A stretch of DNA of 64,000 nt, taken from contig CBDHFH010000008.1 of the NCBI GenBank assembly GCA_965262455.1, positions 620,001 to 684,000 of the forward strand, in the 5' to 3' direction. Under the pieces are notes generated by a model. It saw nothing but the letters and a program-made list of their open reading frames with translations. It was not told where the DNA came from and searched no databases. The position numbers were made by a program, and so were the translations under genes. This document shows, piece by piece, positions 16,440 through 25,482 of this stretch; position 1 is the stretch's first letter, and every line of letters starts with the position of its first letter. This stretch comes from UBA1858 sp965262455. Its GTDB lineage: Bacteria > Pseudomonadota > Gammaproteobacteria > UBA4575.

Positions 16440-18113
16440 TTAAGCATCTAAGCGTTTGTATCTGACTCGTTTGGGTTGTCCAGCATCCTCACCCAAGCGT
16501 TTCTTCCTATCTTCCTCGTAGTCTGAGAAGTTACCTTCAAACCATTCCACATGGCCTTCATCTTCAAAGGCAAGAATATGTGTTGCAATTCGATCCAGGA
16601 ACCAGCGATCATGAGAAATTACCACTGCGCTGCCAGGAAAATTAAGTAAGCCTTCTTCTAAAGCCCGCAAGGTTTCAACATCCAGGTCGTTAGTCGGTTC
16701 ATCAAGTAACAACACATTACCTCCCTGGCGTAATAATTTGGCTAATTGCAATCGATTGCGCTCTCCGCCAGAAAGTTCTTTAACTAATTTTTGTTGTGCA
16801 CTGCCTTTGAAGTTAAAACGGCCGACATAACTTCGTGACTGCATTGTATGGTTGCCCACTGTAATGACATCTAAACCATCAGAAATTTCCTCCCATACAG
16901 TGTTGTCACCCTGCAAGTCATCACGTAACTGGTCGACATAAGAAAGCTTCACTGATTCACCCACTTTCAACTCGCCAGCATCGACAGGTTCCTGGCCGAC
17001 AATCATTTTGAATAAGGTAGTTTTACCTACGCCATTGCCGCCAATCACACCTACAATCGCGCCCTTGGGAATACTAAATGACATGTCGTCAAACAAGACA
17101 CGCCCATTGAATTGCTTGACGAGATTATTAGCTTCAATTATTTGATCACCTAAGCGGTCACCAACAGGAATAAATATTTCATTGGTTTCGGCTCGCTGTT
17201 GGTATTCTTGTGAATTAAGTTCTTCAAAACGCTTTAAGCGTGCTTTGCTTTTTGCTTGCCTCGCTTTGGGATTGCTGCGTACCCATTCTAGCTCGGCAGA
17301 GATTGTTTTCATTCTTGCTTGTTGTTGCTTTTCTTCTTGTTCTAAGCGCTTTTCTTTTTGATCTAACCAGGATGAATAATTGCCTTCCCATGGGATACCA
17401 TGGCCGCGGTCCAGCTCTAATATCCAACCCGCAACGTTATCTAAAAAATAACGATCGTGTGTGACTGCCACGACGGTGCCAGAATACTCTTTAAGAAATT
17501 GCTCTAGCCAGGCGACTGAATCAGCATCTAGATGGTTAGTAGGTTCGTCTAAAATGAGCATTTCAGGATTGGATAATAGTAATTGGCACAAGGCGACACG
17601 ACGGCGTTCTCCACCTGAAAGTTGTTCAATACTGGCCTCCCAAGGAGGCAGGCGCAGTGCATCGGCAGCAACGTCTAATTTTCTTTCCAGATTCCATCCA
17701 TCACTAGATTCGATTTGATCCTGAAGTTGAGCCTGCTTTTCTAGTAATGCAGTCATCTCGTCATCAGACATGGGCTCAGCAAACTTCATACTGACTTGAT
17801 TGAATTCATCAAGTGCTTGTTTGAGAGGTGCAATGCCCAATTCAACATTGCCACGCACATCCAGAGCCTTATCTAGTTCGGGCTCTTGGGCGAGATAACC
17901 TATATTTAAATCAGTTTGCGGGCGCGCTTCGCCAAGGTAATCCTTTTCTACACCTGCCATAATTTTAAGTAGGGTTGATTTACCCGCACCGTTGTATCCC
18001 AGTACACCAATTTTGGCACCAGGGAAGAAGTGTAGAGAAATATCTTTGAGAATCTCTTTTTTTGGTGGCACGACTTTACCGACGCCACTCATAGAAAATA
18101 CGTATTGAGCCAT
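16440..18113 (-). CDS. ettA: Energy-dependent translational throttle, ABC-F ATPase
   Basis: EttA is a ribosome-associated ABC-F protein that gates the first elongation steps according to the ATP/ADP ratio. The 557-residue product starts MAQYVFSMSGVGKVVPPKK, matching EttA; a longer frame to 18194 would add 27 unrelated residues and is rejected. Two ABC cassettes are seen, with Walker A GYNGAGKST and GGNGVGKTT and signatures LSGGERRRVAL and LSGGERNRLQL. The arm and linker region lies between about residues 240 and 310 (KEKRLEQEEKQQQAR, WVRSNPKARQAKSKARLKR). No membrane segments are present, as expected for ABC-F. It is divergent from glyA. Confidence 0.96.
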   Translation of the reverse strand: MAQYVFSMSGVGKVVPPKKEILKDISLHFFPGAKIGVLGYNGAGKSTLLKIMAGVEKDYLGEARPQTDLNIGYLAQEPELDKALDVRGNVELGIAPLKQALDEFNQVSMKFAEPMSDDEMTALLEKQAQLQDQIESSDGWNLERKLDVAADALRLPPWEASIEQLSGGERRRVALCQLLLSNPEMLILDEPTNHLDADSVAWLEQFLKEYSGTVVAVTHDRYFLDNVAGWILELDRGHGIPWEGNYSSWLDQKEKRLEQEEKQQQARMKTISAELEWVRSNPKARQAKSKARLKRFEELNSQEYQQRAETNEIFIPVGDRLGDQIIEANNLVKQFNGRVLFDDMSFSIPKGAIVGVIGGNGVGKTTLFKMIVGQEPVDAGELKVGESVKLSYVDQLRDDLQGDNTVWEEISDGLDVITVGNHTMQSRSYVGRFNFKGSAQQKLVKELSGGERNRLQLAKLLRQGGNVLLLDEPTNDLDVETLRALEEGLLNFPGSAVVISHDRWFLDRIATHILAFEDEGHVEWFEGNFSDYEEDRKKRLGEDAGQPKRVRYKRLDA

Positions 18114-18282
18114 AATGCTGAGTAATGAAGTGAAATTTTGAGTAAAATATGAACTATAGCAAGCCAATTTGGCTACCGGCGTGCATAATTCCAAAGATTA
18201 GCCTGTACGTCTACTATTGAAATCAATGGTAGTGCAGCGATATATAGGCCAGTCGGGTTAGTTAATCCACAATACTTTGGGG

Positions 18283-18288
18283 TATAAT
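18283..18288 (+). promoter_or_regulatory. Candidate -10 box of glyA
   Basis: A perfect TATAAT lies about 47 nt before the glyA start. The -35 region (around 18260-18266, GTTAAT-like) is weak, so the promoter call is tentative. AGGAG at 18323-18327 is a good ribosome binding site for the ATG at 18335. Confidence 0.4.
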
Positions 18289-18334
18289 GCCATAGCTTAT
18301 GGATTTTGATTATTTTTAAAACAGGAGTATTTAC

Positions 18335-19615
18335 ATGTTTTCAGCCGATATGAGCATCAACGGTTTCGATGAAGAACTCGCCGATGCAATTAAGAGTGAG
18401 ATTCAACGTCAGGAAGAGCACATTGAATTGATAGCCTCAGAAAATTACGCAAGCCCTAGAGTGATGGAAGCACAAGGCACTGTATTAACCAATAAATATG
18501 CCGAAGGGTATCCTGCAAAACGTTACTATGGTGGATGTGAGCATGTCGATACAGTTGAGCAGTTAGCCATCGACCGTTTGAAAAAACTTTATGGCGCTGC
18601 TTATGCAAACGTTCAACCTCACTCAGGATCGCAAGCCAACGCCGCAGTATTTTTAGCGTTACTGCAACCAAATGACACTATATTAGGGATGTCATTAGCG
18701 CATGGTGGACACTTAACACATGGTTCGCATGTAAACTTCTCGGGCAGACAATTCAATGCTGTTCAATATGGTTTAAATCCAGATACAGGCGAAGTTGATT
18801 ACGATGAAGTTGAACGCTTAGCTAAAGAACACAAGCCTAAAATGATCATCGCTGGCTTCTCAGCATACTCACGTGTGATGGATTGGCAGCGTTTTCGTGA
18901 TATCGCTGATAGTGTTGGTGCATATTTCCTCGTTGATATGGCACACGTGTCAGGCTTAATTGCTGCAGGTTTATATCCAAGTCCGGTACCCATTGCGGAT
19001 GTAGTTACCTCAACCACACATAAAACGTTGCGAGGTCCGCGCGGCGGAATAATCATTGCTCGTGAAAACGAAGAAATCGCTAAAAAGCTAAATTCTGCTG
19101 TATTCCCAGGGATGCAAGGCGGTCCGCTAATGCATGTAATTGCAGCAAAAGCGGTAGCATTCAAAGAAGCACTTGCGCCAGAATTCAAATCTTATCAAGA
19201 ACAAGTGATTAAAAATGCTCAAGCCATGGCAAATCAGTTTATGCAACGAGGTTATGACATCGTATCCAATGGTACGGATGACCACTTAATGTTAGTCAGT
19301 CTAATTAGTAAAGGTATCACCGGGAAGGCAGCCGATGCAGCTTTAGGTAGTGCCAACATTACAGTTAACAAAAACACTGTTCCTAATGATCCACAATCAC
19401 CTTTCGTCACTAGCGGTATTCGTGTTGGTTCACCTGCGATCACCACGCGAGGCTTTAAAGAAGCGGAATGTGTTGAGTTAACTAATTGGATGTGCGATGT
19501 AATGGATGACATGGAGAATGAAGAAGTCATCAATAGAGTCAAACAACAAGTGCTCGATCTATGCAAGCGGTTCCCTGTATATGTTTCTTCTGCAGAGGGC
19601 CAAGCTGTCGCTTAG
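18335..19615 (+). CDS. glyA: Serine hydroxymethyltransferase
   Basis: A PLP enzyme interconverting serine and glycine with transfer of a one-carbon unit to tetrahydrofolate. The 426 residues are slightly longer than the E. coli enzyme. Characteristic segments are HIELIASENYASPRVMEAQG, NKYAEGYPAKRYYGGCEHVD and the PLP-lysine motif TTHKTLRGPRGG (Lys230). It has a good AGGAG Shine-Dalgarno 7 nt before the ATG. It lies just before nrdR, the classical gammaproteobacterial order, leading into the riboflavin genes. Confidence 0.97.
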   Translation: MFSADMSINGFDEELADAIKSEIQRQEEHIELIASENYASPRVMEAQGTVLTNKYAEGYPAKRYYGGCEHVDTVEQLAIDRLKKLYGAAYANVQPHSGSQANAAVFLALLQPNDTILGMSLAHGGHLTHGSHVNFSGRQFNAVQYGLNPDTGEVDYDEVERLAKEHKPKMIIAGFSAYSRVMDWQRFRDIADSVGAYFLVDMAHVSGLIAAGLYPSPVPIADVVTSTTHKTLRGPRGGIIIARENEEIAKKLNSAVFPGMQGGPLMHVIAAKAVAFKEALAPEFKSYQEQVIKNAQAMANQFMQRGYDIVSNGTDDHLMLVSLISKGITGKAADAALGSANITVNKNTVPNDPQSPFVTSGIRVGSPAITTRGFKEAECVELTNWMCDVMDDMENEEVINRVKQQVLDLCKRFPVYVSSAEGQAVA

Positions 19616-19657
19616 CTCGCACGATCTATGCTCACAATAACTTTTTAGGATGAACAC

Positions 19658-20158
19658 ATGCGTTGTCCATTCTGTGGAGCAACCGATACCAGAGTGATAG
19701 ATTCCCGTTTAGCGGGTGATGGCAGTCAGGTTCGTCGTCGAAGGGAGTGCGCCAAGTGCAAAGAGCGTTACACAACTTTCGAGACAGCTGAGCTTGACTT
19801 ACCCAGAATAGTTAAACGTGACGGACGTCGTGAAACATTTACTACTGACAAGCTCCGCTCTGGTATTCTTCATGCGATAGAAAAAAGACCTGTCTCTACT
19901 GATCAAGTAGAAAAAATCATCGACCATATTCGTCGTTTAAGTCTTGCTTATGGTGATCGAGAAATTCCTGCTAACCAATTAGGTGAGTGGGTCATGCATG
20001 AATTACGTAATATTGATCAAGTCGCTTATGTACGCTTTGCCTCAGTTTATCGCTCTTTCACAGATGTACAAGAATTCCGCGAAATCATTGAGCATGTAGA
20101 AAATGATTTGCCTCCAGAAATGCGTAAAAGTCAGCTATCTTTAATCTCTGATAGTTAA
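19658..20158 (+). CDS. nrdR: Transcriptional repressor NrdR
   Basis: NrdR represses ribonucleotide reductase genes according to (d)ATP. The 166-residue protein has the N-terminal zinc ribbon (CPFCGATDTRVIDSR ... RRRECAKCKERYTTFE) and the ATP-cone domain (VKRDGRRETFTTDKLRSGI onward). Length and sequence match the family throughout. It lies 42 bp after glyA and 18 bp before ribD on the same strand, and is probably transcribed with ribD. Confidence 0.96.
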   Translation: MRCPFCGATDTRVIDSRLAGDGSQVRRRRECAKCKERYTTFETAELDLPRIVKRDGRRETFTTDKLRSGILHAIEKRPVSTDQVEKIIDHIRRLSLAYGDREIPANQLGEWVMHELRNIDQVAYVRFASVYRSFTDVQEFREIIEHVENDLPPEMRKSQLSLISDS

Positions 20159-20176
20159 TAAACGCAACACATATCT

Positions 20177-21286
20177 ATGTTTAAACAACACGATGTCGAG
20201 TGCATGTCACGTGCACTACGTCTGGCTAAGCGCGGTATATTTACCACACGACCCAATCCTAATGTGGGTTGTGTGATTGTCAGTAAACAGGGCGTGATTA
20301 TTGGCGAAGGATTTCATCACAGGGCAGGTGATGCGCATGCAGAAATACATGCTTTGCATCAAGCAGGTTCAGCAGCGAAAGATGGAAGTGCTTATGTCAC
20401 GCTTGAACCTTGTTGCCACCAGGGCAAAACAGGGCCGTGTACTGAATCATTAATACAGGCAGGAATAAAAAAAGTATTTATCGCGATGCGTGACCCTAAC
20501 CCCTTGGTATCCGGTAAAGGCATTGAACGACTCATTCAACAGGGCATTGAAGTCGAAGAGAACATCCTTAATGATCAAAGTTATCAGCTTAATCGTGGTT
20601 TTTATAAGCGAATGCGACATAACCTGCCTTGGGTCACAGCAAAAATAGCCAGTAGCGCTGATGGTCGCACCGCATTACACAATGGCATTTCAAAATGGAT
20701 TACTAGCGAGCAAGCAAGATTAGATGTACAGCGAATGCGCGCACGCTATGATGCAATTTTGACAGGTATTGGCACTGTGTTGGCTGATGATCCAAGTTTA
20801 AATGTAAGATTATCGGCCCAAGAATTAAGCATTGATGAAATCATGCAACCCACCAGGCTTATACTTGATCCTCAGTTGAAGATGCCTGCAAATGCTAAGT
20901 TATTAACTCTGCCTGGAAAAACTATCATATTTTCCAGTAAAGATACCTCTAACACTAGTTTGGCGAATATAGACAACTGCGAAGTGGTCGCCATGGAAAC
21001 TCACGATGGCAAGTTCGACTTAAACGAGGTTTTAATGCATATTGCCAAATTAGAAATTAATTCAATTTTGCTTGAATCAGGTGCGATATTACTTGGTGAA
21101 ATGCTTAAGGCAACGCTCATTGATGAGCTAATACACTACGTTGCACCAGTCTTGATGGGTAACCCATCGAATGGCATGTTTGAGATAAATGAAATCACGA
21201 CAATGAATGGATGCAGTCATCTAGAGTTTCAAGATATTCGTCACATAGGTAAAGACATACGCATCACTTCATTAATTAAATATTGA
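20177..21286 (+). CDS. ribD: Bifunctional riboflavin biosynthesis deaminase/reductase
   Basis: RibD deaminates and then reduces the pyrimidine intermediate made from GTP in riboflavin synthesis. The 369-residue product has an N-terminal cytidine-deaminase-type zinc site (GDAHAEIHAL and EPCCHQGKTGPC) and a C-terminal reductase domain from about residue 150 (WVTAKIASSADGRTAL; ILTGIGTVLADDPSLNVR). It is followed 9 bp later by an Ntn-hydrolase gene that separates it from ribE. Confidence 0.96.
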   Translation: MFKQHDVECMSRALRLAKRGIFTTRPNPNVGCVIVSKQGVIIGEGFHHRAGDAHAEIHALHQAGSAAKDGSAYVTLEPCCHQGKTGPCTESLIQAGIKKVFIAMRDPNPLVSGKGIERLIQQGIEVEENILNDQSYQLNRGFYKRMRHNLPWVTAKIASSADGRTALHNGISKWITSEQARLDVQRMRARYDAILTGIGTVLADDPSLNVRLSAQELSIDEIMQPTRLILDPQLKMPANAKLLTLPGKTIIFSSKDTSNTSLANIDNCEVVAMETHDGKFDLNEVLMHIAKLEINSILLESGAILLGEMLKATLIDELIHYVAPVLMGNPSNGMFEINEITTMNGCSHLEFQDIRHIGKDIRITSLIKY

Positions 21287-21295
21287 GTATTGACT

Positions 21296-21862
21296 ATGTC
21301 CACAATTGTTGCAGTGCAAAAGAATAACAAAATATGTATCGCGGCAGATACATTAACAACCTTTGGTGATGTTCGACAAAGCAATGAATATGATCAGACG
21401 AGTGAGAAGATTCTAAAATATGAAGCGAATTATATTGGGATTGTCGGTAGTGCAGCACATCATTTGGTCATGCAGCATGTATTAGAAAAAGAAGCGGAAA
21501 TTATATGTCTGGATTCGCCTATTGATATATATAAGACGTTCTTGGATTTGCACCCGATACTTAAAGATCAATATTTCCTTAATGCCAAAGACGAAGATGA
21601 TGACGCTTATGAGTCATCACGCATTGATGCATTAATTGTTAATCCTAATGGGATTTTTGGCATTTATTCATTAAGAGAAGTATTTCAATATAAACACTTT
21701 TGGGCGATTGGAGCAGGTGCGGAAGTAGCGCTGGGTGCGTTATATGCTATGTATAAGATGGAAGATGATGCGGAAAAAATTGCTTGTTGTGCGATCGAGG
21801 CTAGTGCTGAATTCCATACCAGTAGCGCATTGCCATTAACTAAATACTGTATTCATTTATAA
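21296..21862 (+). CDS. Proteasome-like Ntn hydrolase (BPH/HslV-type subunit)
   Basis: A 188-residue protein resembling HslV and the bacterial proteasome homologue BPH. The ATG at 21296 gives MSTIVAVQKNNKICIAADTL; an in-frame TTG at 21290 would hide the N-terminal nucleophile and is rejected. Aligned with HslV (mature TTIVSV), the residue exposed after Met removal is Ser, not Thr. Asp17 (IAAD) is conserved and a Lys in TSEKILKY (about residue 37 of the mature chain) is a plausible Lys33 equivalent. GIVGSAAHH matches the HslV Gly-rich turn. It probably forms a ring peptidase; no cognate AAA unfoldase gene is nearby. Its position between ribD and ribE is unexpected for a protease. Confidence 0.75.
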   Translation: MSTIVAVQKNNKICIAADTLTTFGDVRQSNEYDQTSEKILKYEANYIGIVGSAAHHLVMQHVLEKEAEIICLDSPIDIYKTFLDLHPILKDQYFLNAKDEDDDAYESSRIDALIVNPNGIFGIYSLREVFQYKHFWAIGAGAEVALGALYAMYKMEDDAEKIACCAIEASAEFHTSSALPLTKYCIHL

Positions 21863-21874
21863 AGGCATCCCGTT

Positions 21875-22465
21875 GTGTTTACAGGAATCATTCAAGCAAT
21901 GGGCGATATTGCTCACATACAAACACATGAAACGTCCAGTCGTGTCAGTATTAGCACACCCGATAAATTTTTAGATAATACCAAGCTGGGTGATAGTATT
22001 TGTGTGCAAGGCGTGTGTCTTACCGTAACGGAAATGGAAAATAACCAATTTATTGTTGACGTCTCAGCAGAGACGATTCGCTGCACAACCTTCGCTAAAC
22101 TAGCAGTGAATAAAAAAGTTAACCTTGAAAAGGCATTAACTTTGTCTGACTCTCTTGGTGGACATTTAGTTACCGGTCATGTCGATGGTGTTGGTGAAGT
22201 ATTAAGCGCGACACAAGAAAATAATTCAACAAGATTTATAGTTCGATCTCCCGATACAATCAGCAAATTTATTGCGAAAAAAGGCTCAATCTGTATCGAT
22301 GGCGTTAGTCTTACTGTTAACGACGTTGATGGAAACACTTTCTCTGTCAATATTATTCCGCACACATTTGACAATACCGCTATAATTGACTATCAACCAG
22401 GTACCTTAGTAAATTTAGAAATCGATTTGATTGCACGTTATGTCGAGAGACTGCATACATATTAA
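21875..22465 (+). CDS. ribE: Riboflavin synthase, alpha subunit
   Basis: The enzyme dismutates two 6,7-dimethyl-8-ribityllumazine molecules into riboflavin. It starts at a GTG (MFTGIIQAMG, the near-invariant N-terminus). The two internal lumazine-binding repeats are visible: LGDSICVQGVCLTV with SLGGHLVTGHVDGVG in the first and KGSICIDGVSLTVNDV with TFSVNIIPHT in the second. The 196 residues are at the lower end of the family range. It lies 12 bp after the Ntn-hydrolase gene and 7 bp before the next rib gene. Confidence 0.95.
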   Translation: MFTGIIQAMGDIAHIQTHETSSRVSISTPDKFLDNTKLGDSICVQGVCLTVTEMENNQFIVDVSAETIRCTTFAKLAVNKKVNLEKALTLSDSLGGHLVTGHVDGVGEVLSATQENNSTRFIVRSPDTISKFIAKKGSICIDGVSLTVNDVDGNTFSVNIIPHTFDNTAIIDYQPGTLVNLEIDLIARYVERLHTY

Positions 22466-22472
22466 TTCTGTT

Positions 22473-23594
22473 ATGAAATTTAATTCTACTGAAGAAATCG
22501 TAGAAGATATTGCTGCTGGTAAAATGGTCGTTATTGTCGATGATGAAAACCGTGAAAACGAGGGCGACTTGCTTATGGCTGCGTCTATGGTACGTCCGGA
22601 AGATATTAATTTCATGGCCAAATACGGACGCGGGTTAATTTGTTTAACACTCACTAAAGAGCGTTGCCAACAATTAAATCTACCGCTAATGGTTGATATA
22701 ACCAATGCAGACCATACCACTAATTTTACAATTTCGATTGAAGCCAGTGAAGGCGTCACTACTGGCATCTCAGCGTATGATCGAGCACATACAGTTAGGA
22801 CTGCAGTTGCGCCCAATGCCAACAGTCAAAGTATCACACAACCAGGGCATATATTCCCATTAATGGCACAATCAGGTGGCGTTCTTACGCGTGCCGGGCA
22901 TACGGAAGCGGGTTGTGATTATGCTCGCCTAGCACAGTTAGAACCTGCGGCAGTAATTGTTGAAATTATGAATGAGGATGGCACCATGGCGCGTCGTCCT
23001 GAGTTGGAAAAATTTGCTCAAGAACATCAATTAAAAATAGGCACGATAGAAGATTTAATTCGTTATCGCATACAACACGAACGTACTGTGTATCGCAAGT
23101 CTTCTCAACCATTTTCAACAGATTATGGTCAATTTGAGTTATTTACCTATGAAGACAAAATAAATAAAGAAACTCATTTTGCATTAGTCAAAGGTAAGAT
23201 AGATTCTACACAACCTGTTCTCACGCGTGTGCATATTGAGAATACATTATGCGATACATTACTCGGAAATAGTGCAAGTTGTGGTTGGCCATTGAGAGAC
23301 GCGATGAAACGCATTGCAGATGAAAAAAATGGTGTTGCAGTAGTATTGAGAATTGCTAACGATAGTGACTCTCTATGTCAACAACTAGAAAACTTAAACA
23401 TGCTAAACAAACAACATAAAGACTCTGAAGCAAACAATTCGCCAGTGGATCGATGGACGCTAGGTGTAGGCGGACAAATTCTATCTGATTTAGGTGTAAA
23501 ACAAATGCGATTATTAAGTGCACCGCAAGTTTTCCATGGACTCGGTGGTTTCGGCTTAGAAGTTGTTGAATATATTGATGGAAAACTGTCCTGA
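22473..23594 (+). CDS. ribB: 3,4-dihydroxy-2-butanone-4-phosphate synthase with degenerate GTP-cyclohydrolase II-like tail
   Basis: The N-terminal 200 residues are a full RibB domain (VDDENRENEGDLLMAA, RGLICLTLT, TGISAYDRA, RAGHTEAGCDYARLA), which makes the four-carbon unit of riboflavin from ribulose-5-phosphate. Residues about 205-373 resemble RibA but lack the zinc Cys set: the usual HSECLTGD is HIENTLCD, and RCDCG is replaced by SASCGWPL. So the tail is probably inactive as GTP cyclohydrolase II, as in RibBX-type proteins. The ATG at 22473 is chosen over the TTG at 22431, which overlaps ribE. The stop overlaps the ribH start (TGATG). Confidence 0.92.
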   Translation: MKFNSTEEIVEDIAAGKMVVIVDDENRENEGDLLMAASMVRPEDINFMAKYGRGLICLTLTKERCQQLNLPLMVDITNADHTTNFTISIEASEGVTTGISAYDRAHTVRTAVAPNANSQSITQPGHIFPLMAQSGGVLTRAGHTEAGCDYARLAQLEPAAVIVEIMNEDGTMARRPELEKFAQEHQLKIGTIEDLIRYRIQHERTVYRKSSQPFSTDYGQFELFTYEDKINKETHFALVKGKIDSTQPVLTRVHIENTLCDTLLGNSASCGWPLRDAMKRIADEKNGVAVVLRIANDSDSLCQQLENLNMLNKQHKDSEANNSPVDRWTLGVGGQILSDLGVKQMRLLSAPQVFHGLGGFGLEVVEYIDGKLS

Positions 23595-24076
23595 TGAAAT
23601 TACAAGAAATTCAAACAGGTGATTTAACTCCTGGAGAAGCTAAATTCGCTATAGTGGCTGCACGATTTAATAGTGATATCGTCAATAATTTATTGCAAGG
23701 CGCATTGACAACATTGAGTAACCAAGGGGTAAAAGATAAAAATATTGAAATTATTTTCGTCCCGGGAGCGTTTGAATTACCTCTGGCGGCCAAACAGTTG
23801 GCCGCAAGCAGATGTTTTGCAGCAGTCATCACCTTGGGATGCGTGATTCGTGGAGACACACCGCATTTTGATTTTGTTGCTGGCGAATGTGCGCGCGGCA
23901 TTATGGAGGTTAATTTAACAACGAATATTCCTATTATATTTGGTGTTCTCACAACGGATACACCTGAGCAGGCAAAATTACGCTCTCAAATTGATGGAGA
24001 GAACAAAGGCATTGATTGTGCATTATGTGCTCTAGAAATGACTAATGTCTTGAGAGGTATTCAAGAATTATCTTGA
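23594..24076 (+). CDS. ribH: 6,7-dimethyl-8-ribityllumazine synthase
   Basis: Lumazine synthase condenses the RibD product with the RibB product. The 160-residue chain has VPGAFELPLAAKQLA, ITLGCVIRGDTPHFDFV and FGVLTTDTPEQAKLR, all typical of the family, and forms 60-mers or pentamers in other bacteria. The ATG overlaps the ribB stop, so the two are translationally coupled. It is followed 12 bp later by nusB. Confidence 0.97.
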   Translation: MKLQEIQTGDLTPGEAKFAIVAARFNSDIVNNLLQGALTTLSNQGVKDKNIEIIFVPGAFELPLAAKQLAASRCFAAVITLGCVIRGDTPHFDFVAGECARGIMEVNLTTNIPIIFGVLTTDTPEQAKLRSQIDGENKGIDCALCALEMTNVLRGIQELS

Positions 24077-24088
24077 ATCAAGCTGAGA

Positions 24089-24541
24089 ATGGATCGCATT
24101 GAAGAAAGAGCTATACTACATAAACGACAGTGCGCAAGACGTCTCGCATTGCAAGCCATGTATCAATGGCATCTGACTGATGAAAAGTTAGAAAATCTTT
24201 TTATTCAGTATCAAGAAGATGACTATTGGCCTAAGGCAGATCATGAATATTTTAAGCAGCTTGTTTCGGGGTGTATAAATCAATCGACGCATATAGACCA
24301 GACTATTGGTACTGCATCTGATTATGATCTTGAAAAAATTGATCCAATTGAATTATCTGCATTACGTATTGCCACTTTTGAGTTAATGCAGTGTATAGAA
24401 ATTCCTGAGAAAGTCGTTACTGCGGAAGCGATTCGTTTATGTAAAAAATTTGGTTCCGATGAGGGCTACAAACTTGTTAATGCAATTTTAGATAAACTAA
24501 TGAAAACATTTGATCGTTCCCAAATGCTACAAAAAAATTGA
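24089..24541 (+). CDS. nusB: Transcription antitermination factor NusB
   Basis: NusB binds boxA RNA with NusE during rRNA antitermination. The 150-residue all-helical protein has the family pattern RRLALQAMYQWHLT at the N-terminus and the C-terminal segment EAIRLCKKFGSDEGYKLVNAILDKL (shown here only in part: KFGSDEGYKLVNAILDKL). Its place after ribH is the usual gammaproteobacterial order. The stop overlaps the TTG start of thiL. Confidence 0.95.
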   Translation: MDRIEERAILHKRQCARRLALQAMYQWHLTDEKLENLFIQYQEDDYWPKADHEYFKQLVSGCINQSTHIDQTIGTASDYDLEKIDPIELSALRIATFELMQCIEIPEKVVTAEAIRLCKKFGSDEGYKLVNAILDKLMKTFDRSQMLQKN

Positions 24542-25482
24542 ACGAAAAAGATATCATTCACTATTTTATTAGTAAGCAACAGAATGATTCGGTTGCAGAG
24601 GGAATAGGCGATGATTGTGCCGTTTTAAATGTTACCCCAGGTCACCAACTAGTCACTTCAACAGATTGTATGGTTGAGGGTCGACATTTCTTAACGCATA
24701 CACCCGCATTTTATGTTGGCTTCAAACTCATGGCGAGTAGTATCAGTGATATTGCATCAATGTGTGCTCAGCCTAAATGGGCGACGCTAAACTTAACTTT
24801 AACTGAATCTAACCCAATCTGGTTAAATGAGTTTGCAGATGGCTTACTTAGCTGCGCACGACAGAATAATGTTTTATTAGTTGGTGGCGATACAACAACT
24901 GGCAAGCAACTTAATATGTCTGTGCAAGTAACAGGCGAAGTCCCACAAGACCAAGCAGTGTTACGCGCTGGGGCTAAAGCTGAAGACATCATCTACGTCA
25001 CCGGCAAGATTGGTTGTGCGTCACGAGCGCTACAGTATCTCCTGCAGAATAACAATCAGGATTCTTTACTAAGCGATAACCAAATGCACGCCCTCTACAT
25101 GCCGCCATCAAGAGTAAAACTAGCCATTGAGTTGCGTCATTGCATGCATGCTTGTATCGATATTTCTGATGGCTTGCTACATGAACTAGAAATTTTATGC
25201 GAAAAGAGTCAACTTGGCGCTGAATTACATTTAGAGGCCATCCCAATTGATGACAATATTGAAATAATATCTGCAATTACATCAGGTGATGACTACGAAT
25301 TGCTATTTACTAGTGATGAAAAATATAAAGATGATATTCGTCGTATTGCAAATAACTATGATTGTTTAATCACACCCATCGGTGTGATGACAAATAGCAA
25401 TGTAATAGAGCTGACGTATCATAATGAAGTTGTCTCTTATCCAGAACGTAGTGGTTATGATCACTTTACTCACACTGAGTGA
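24538..25482 (+). CDS. thiL: Thiamine-monophosphate kinase
   Basis: ThiL phosphorylates thiamine monophosphate to the diphosphate cofactor. The 314 residues show VAEGIGDDCAVLN, TSTDCMVEGRHFL, LVGGDTTTG and CIDISDGLLHELEILC, the conserved metal and ATP sites of the family. The start is a TTG that overlaps the nusB stop; no ATG lies nearby in frame and the residues after it align with the family. Its end overlaps the start of pgpA. Confidence 0.94.
   Translation: MNEKDIIHYFISKQQNDSVAEGIGDDCAVLNVTPGHQLVTSTDCMVEGRHFLTHTPAFYVGFKLMASSISDIASMCAQPKWATLNLTLTESNPIWLNEFADGLLSCARQNNVLLVGGDTTTGKQLNMSVQVTGEVPQDQAVLRAGAKAEDIIYVTGKIGCASRALQYLLQNNNQDSLLSDNQMHALYMPPSRVKLAIELRHCMHACIDISDGLLHELEILCEKSQLGAELHLEAIPIDDNIEIISAITSGDDYELLFTSDEKYKDDIRRIANNYDCLITPIGVMTNSNVIELTYHNEVVSYPERSGYDHFTHTE

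Noticed and set aside
16440..18194. Starting ettA at 18194.
   Set aside because: The added 27 residues do not resemble any EttA, while MAQYVF at 18113 aligns exactly with the family start.
20159..22472. An FMN riboswitch upstream of the riboflavin genes.
   Set aside because: Gaps between the genes are 7-18 bp and I see none of the conserved RFN stems upstream of ribD, ribE or ribB in this window.
22473..23594. Annotation as a bifunctional RibBA enzyme.
   Set aside because: The zinc-binding cysteines and GTP-site residues of the RibA half are absent, so only the RibB function is supported.
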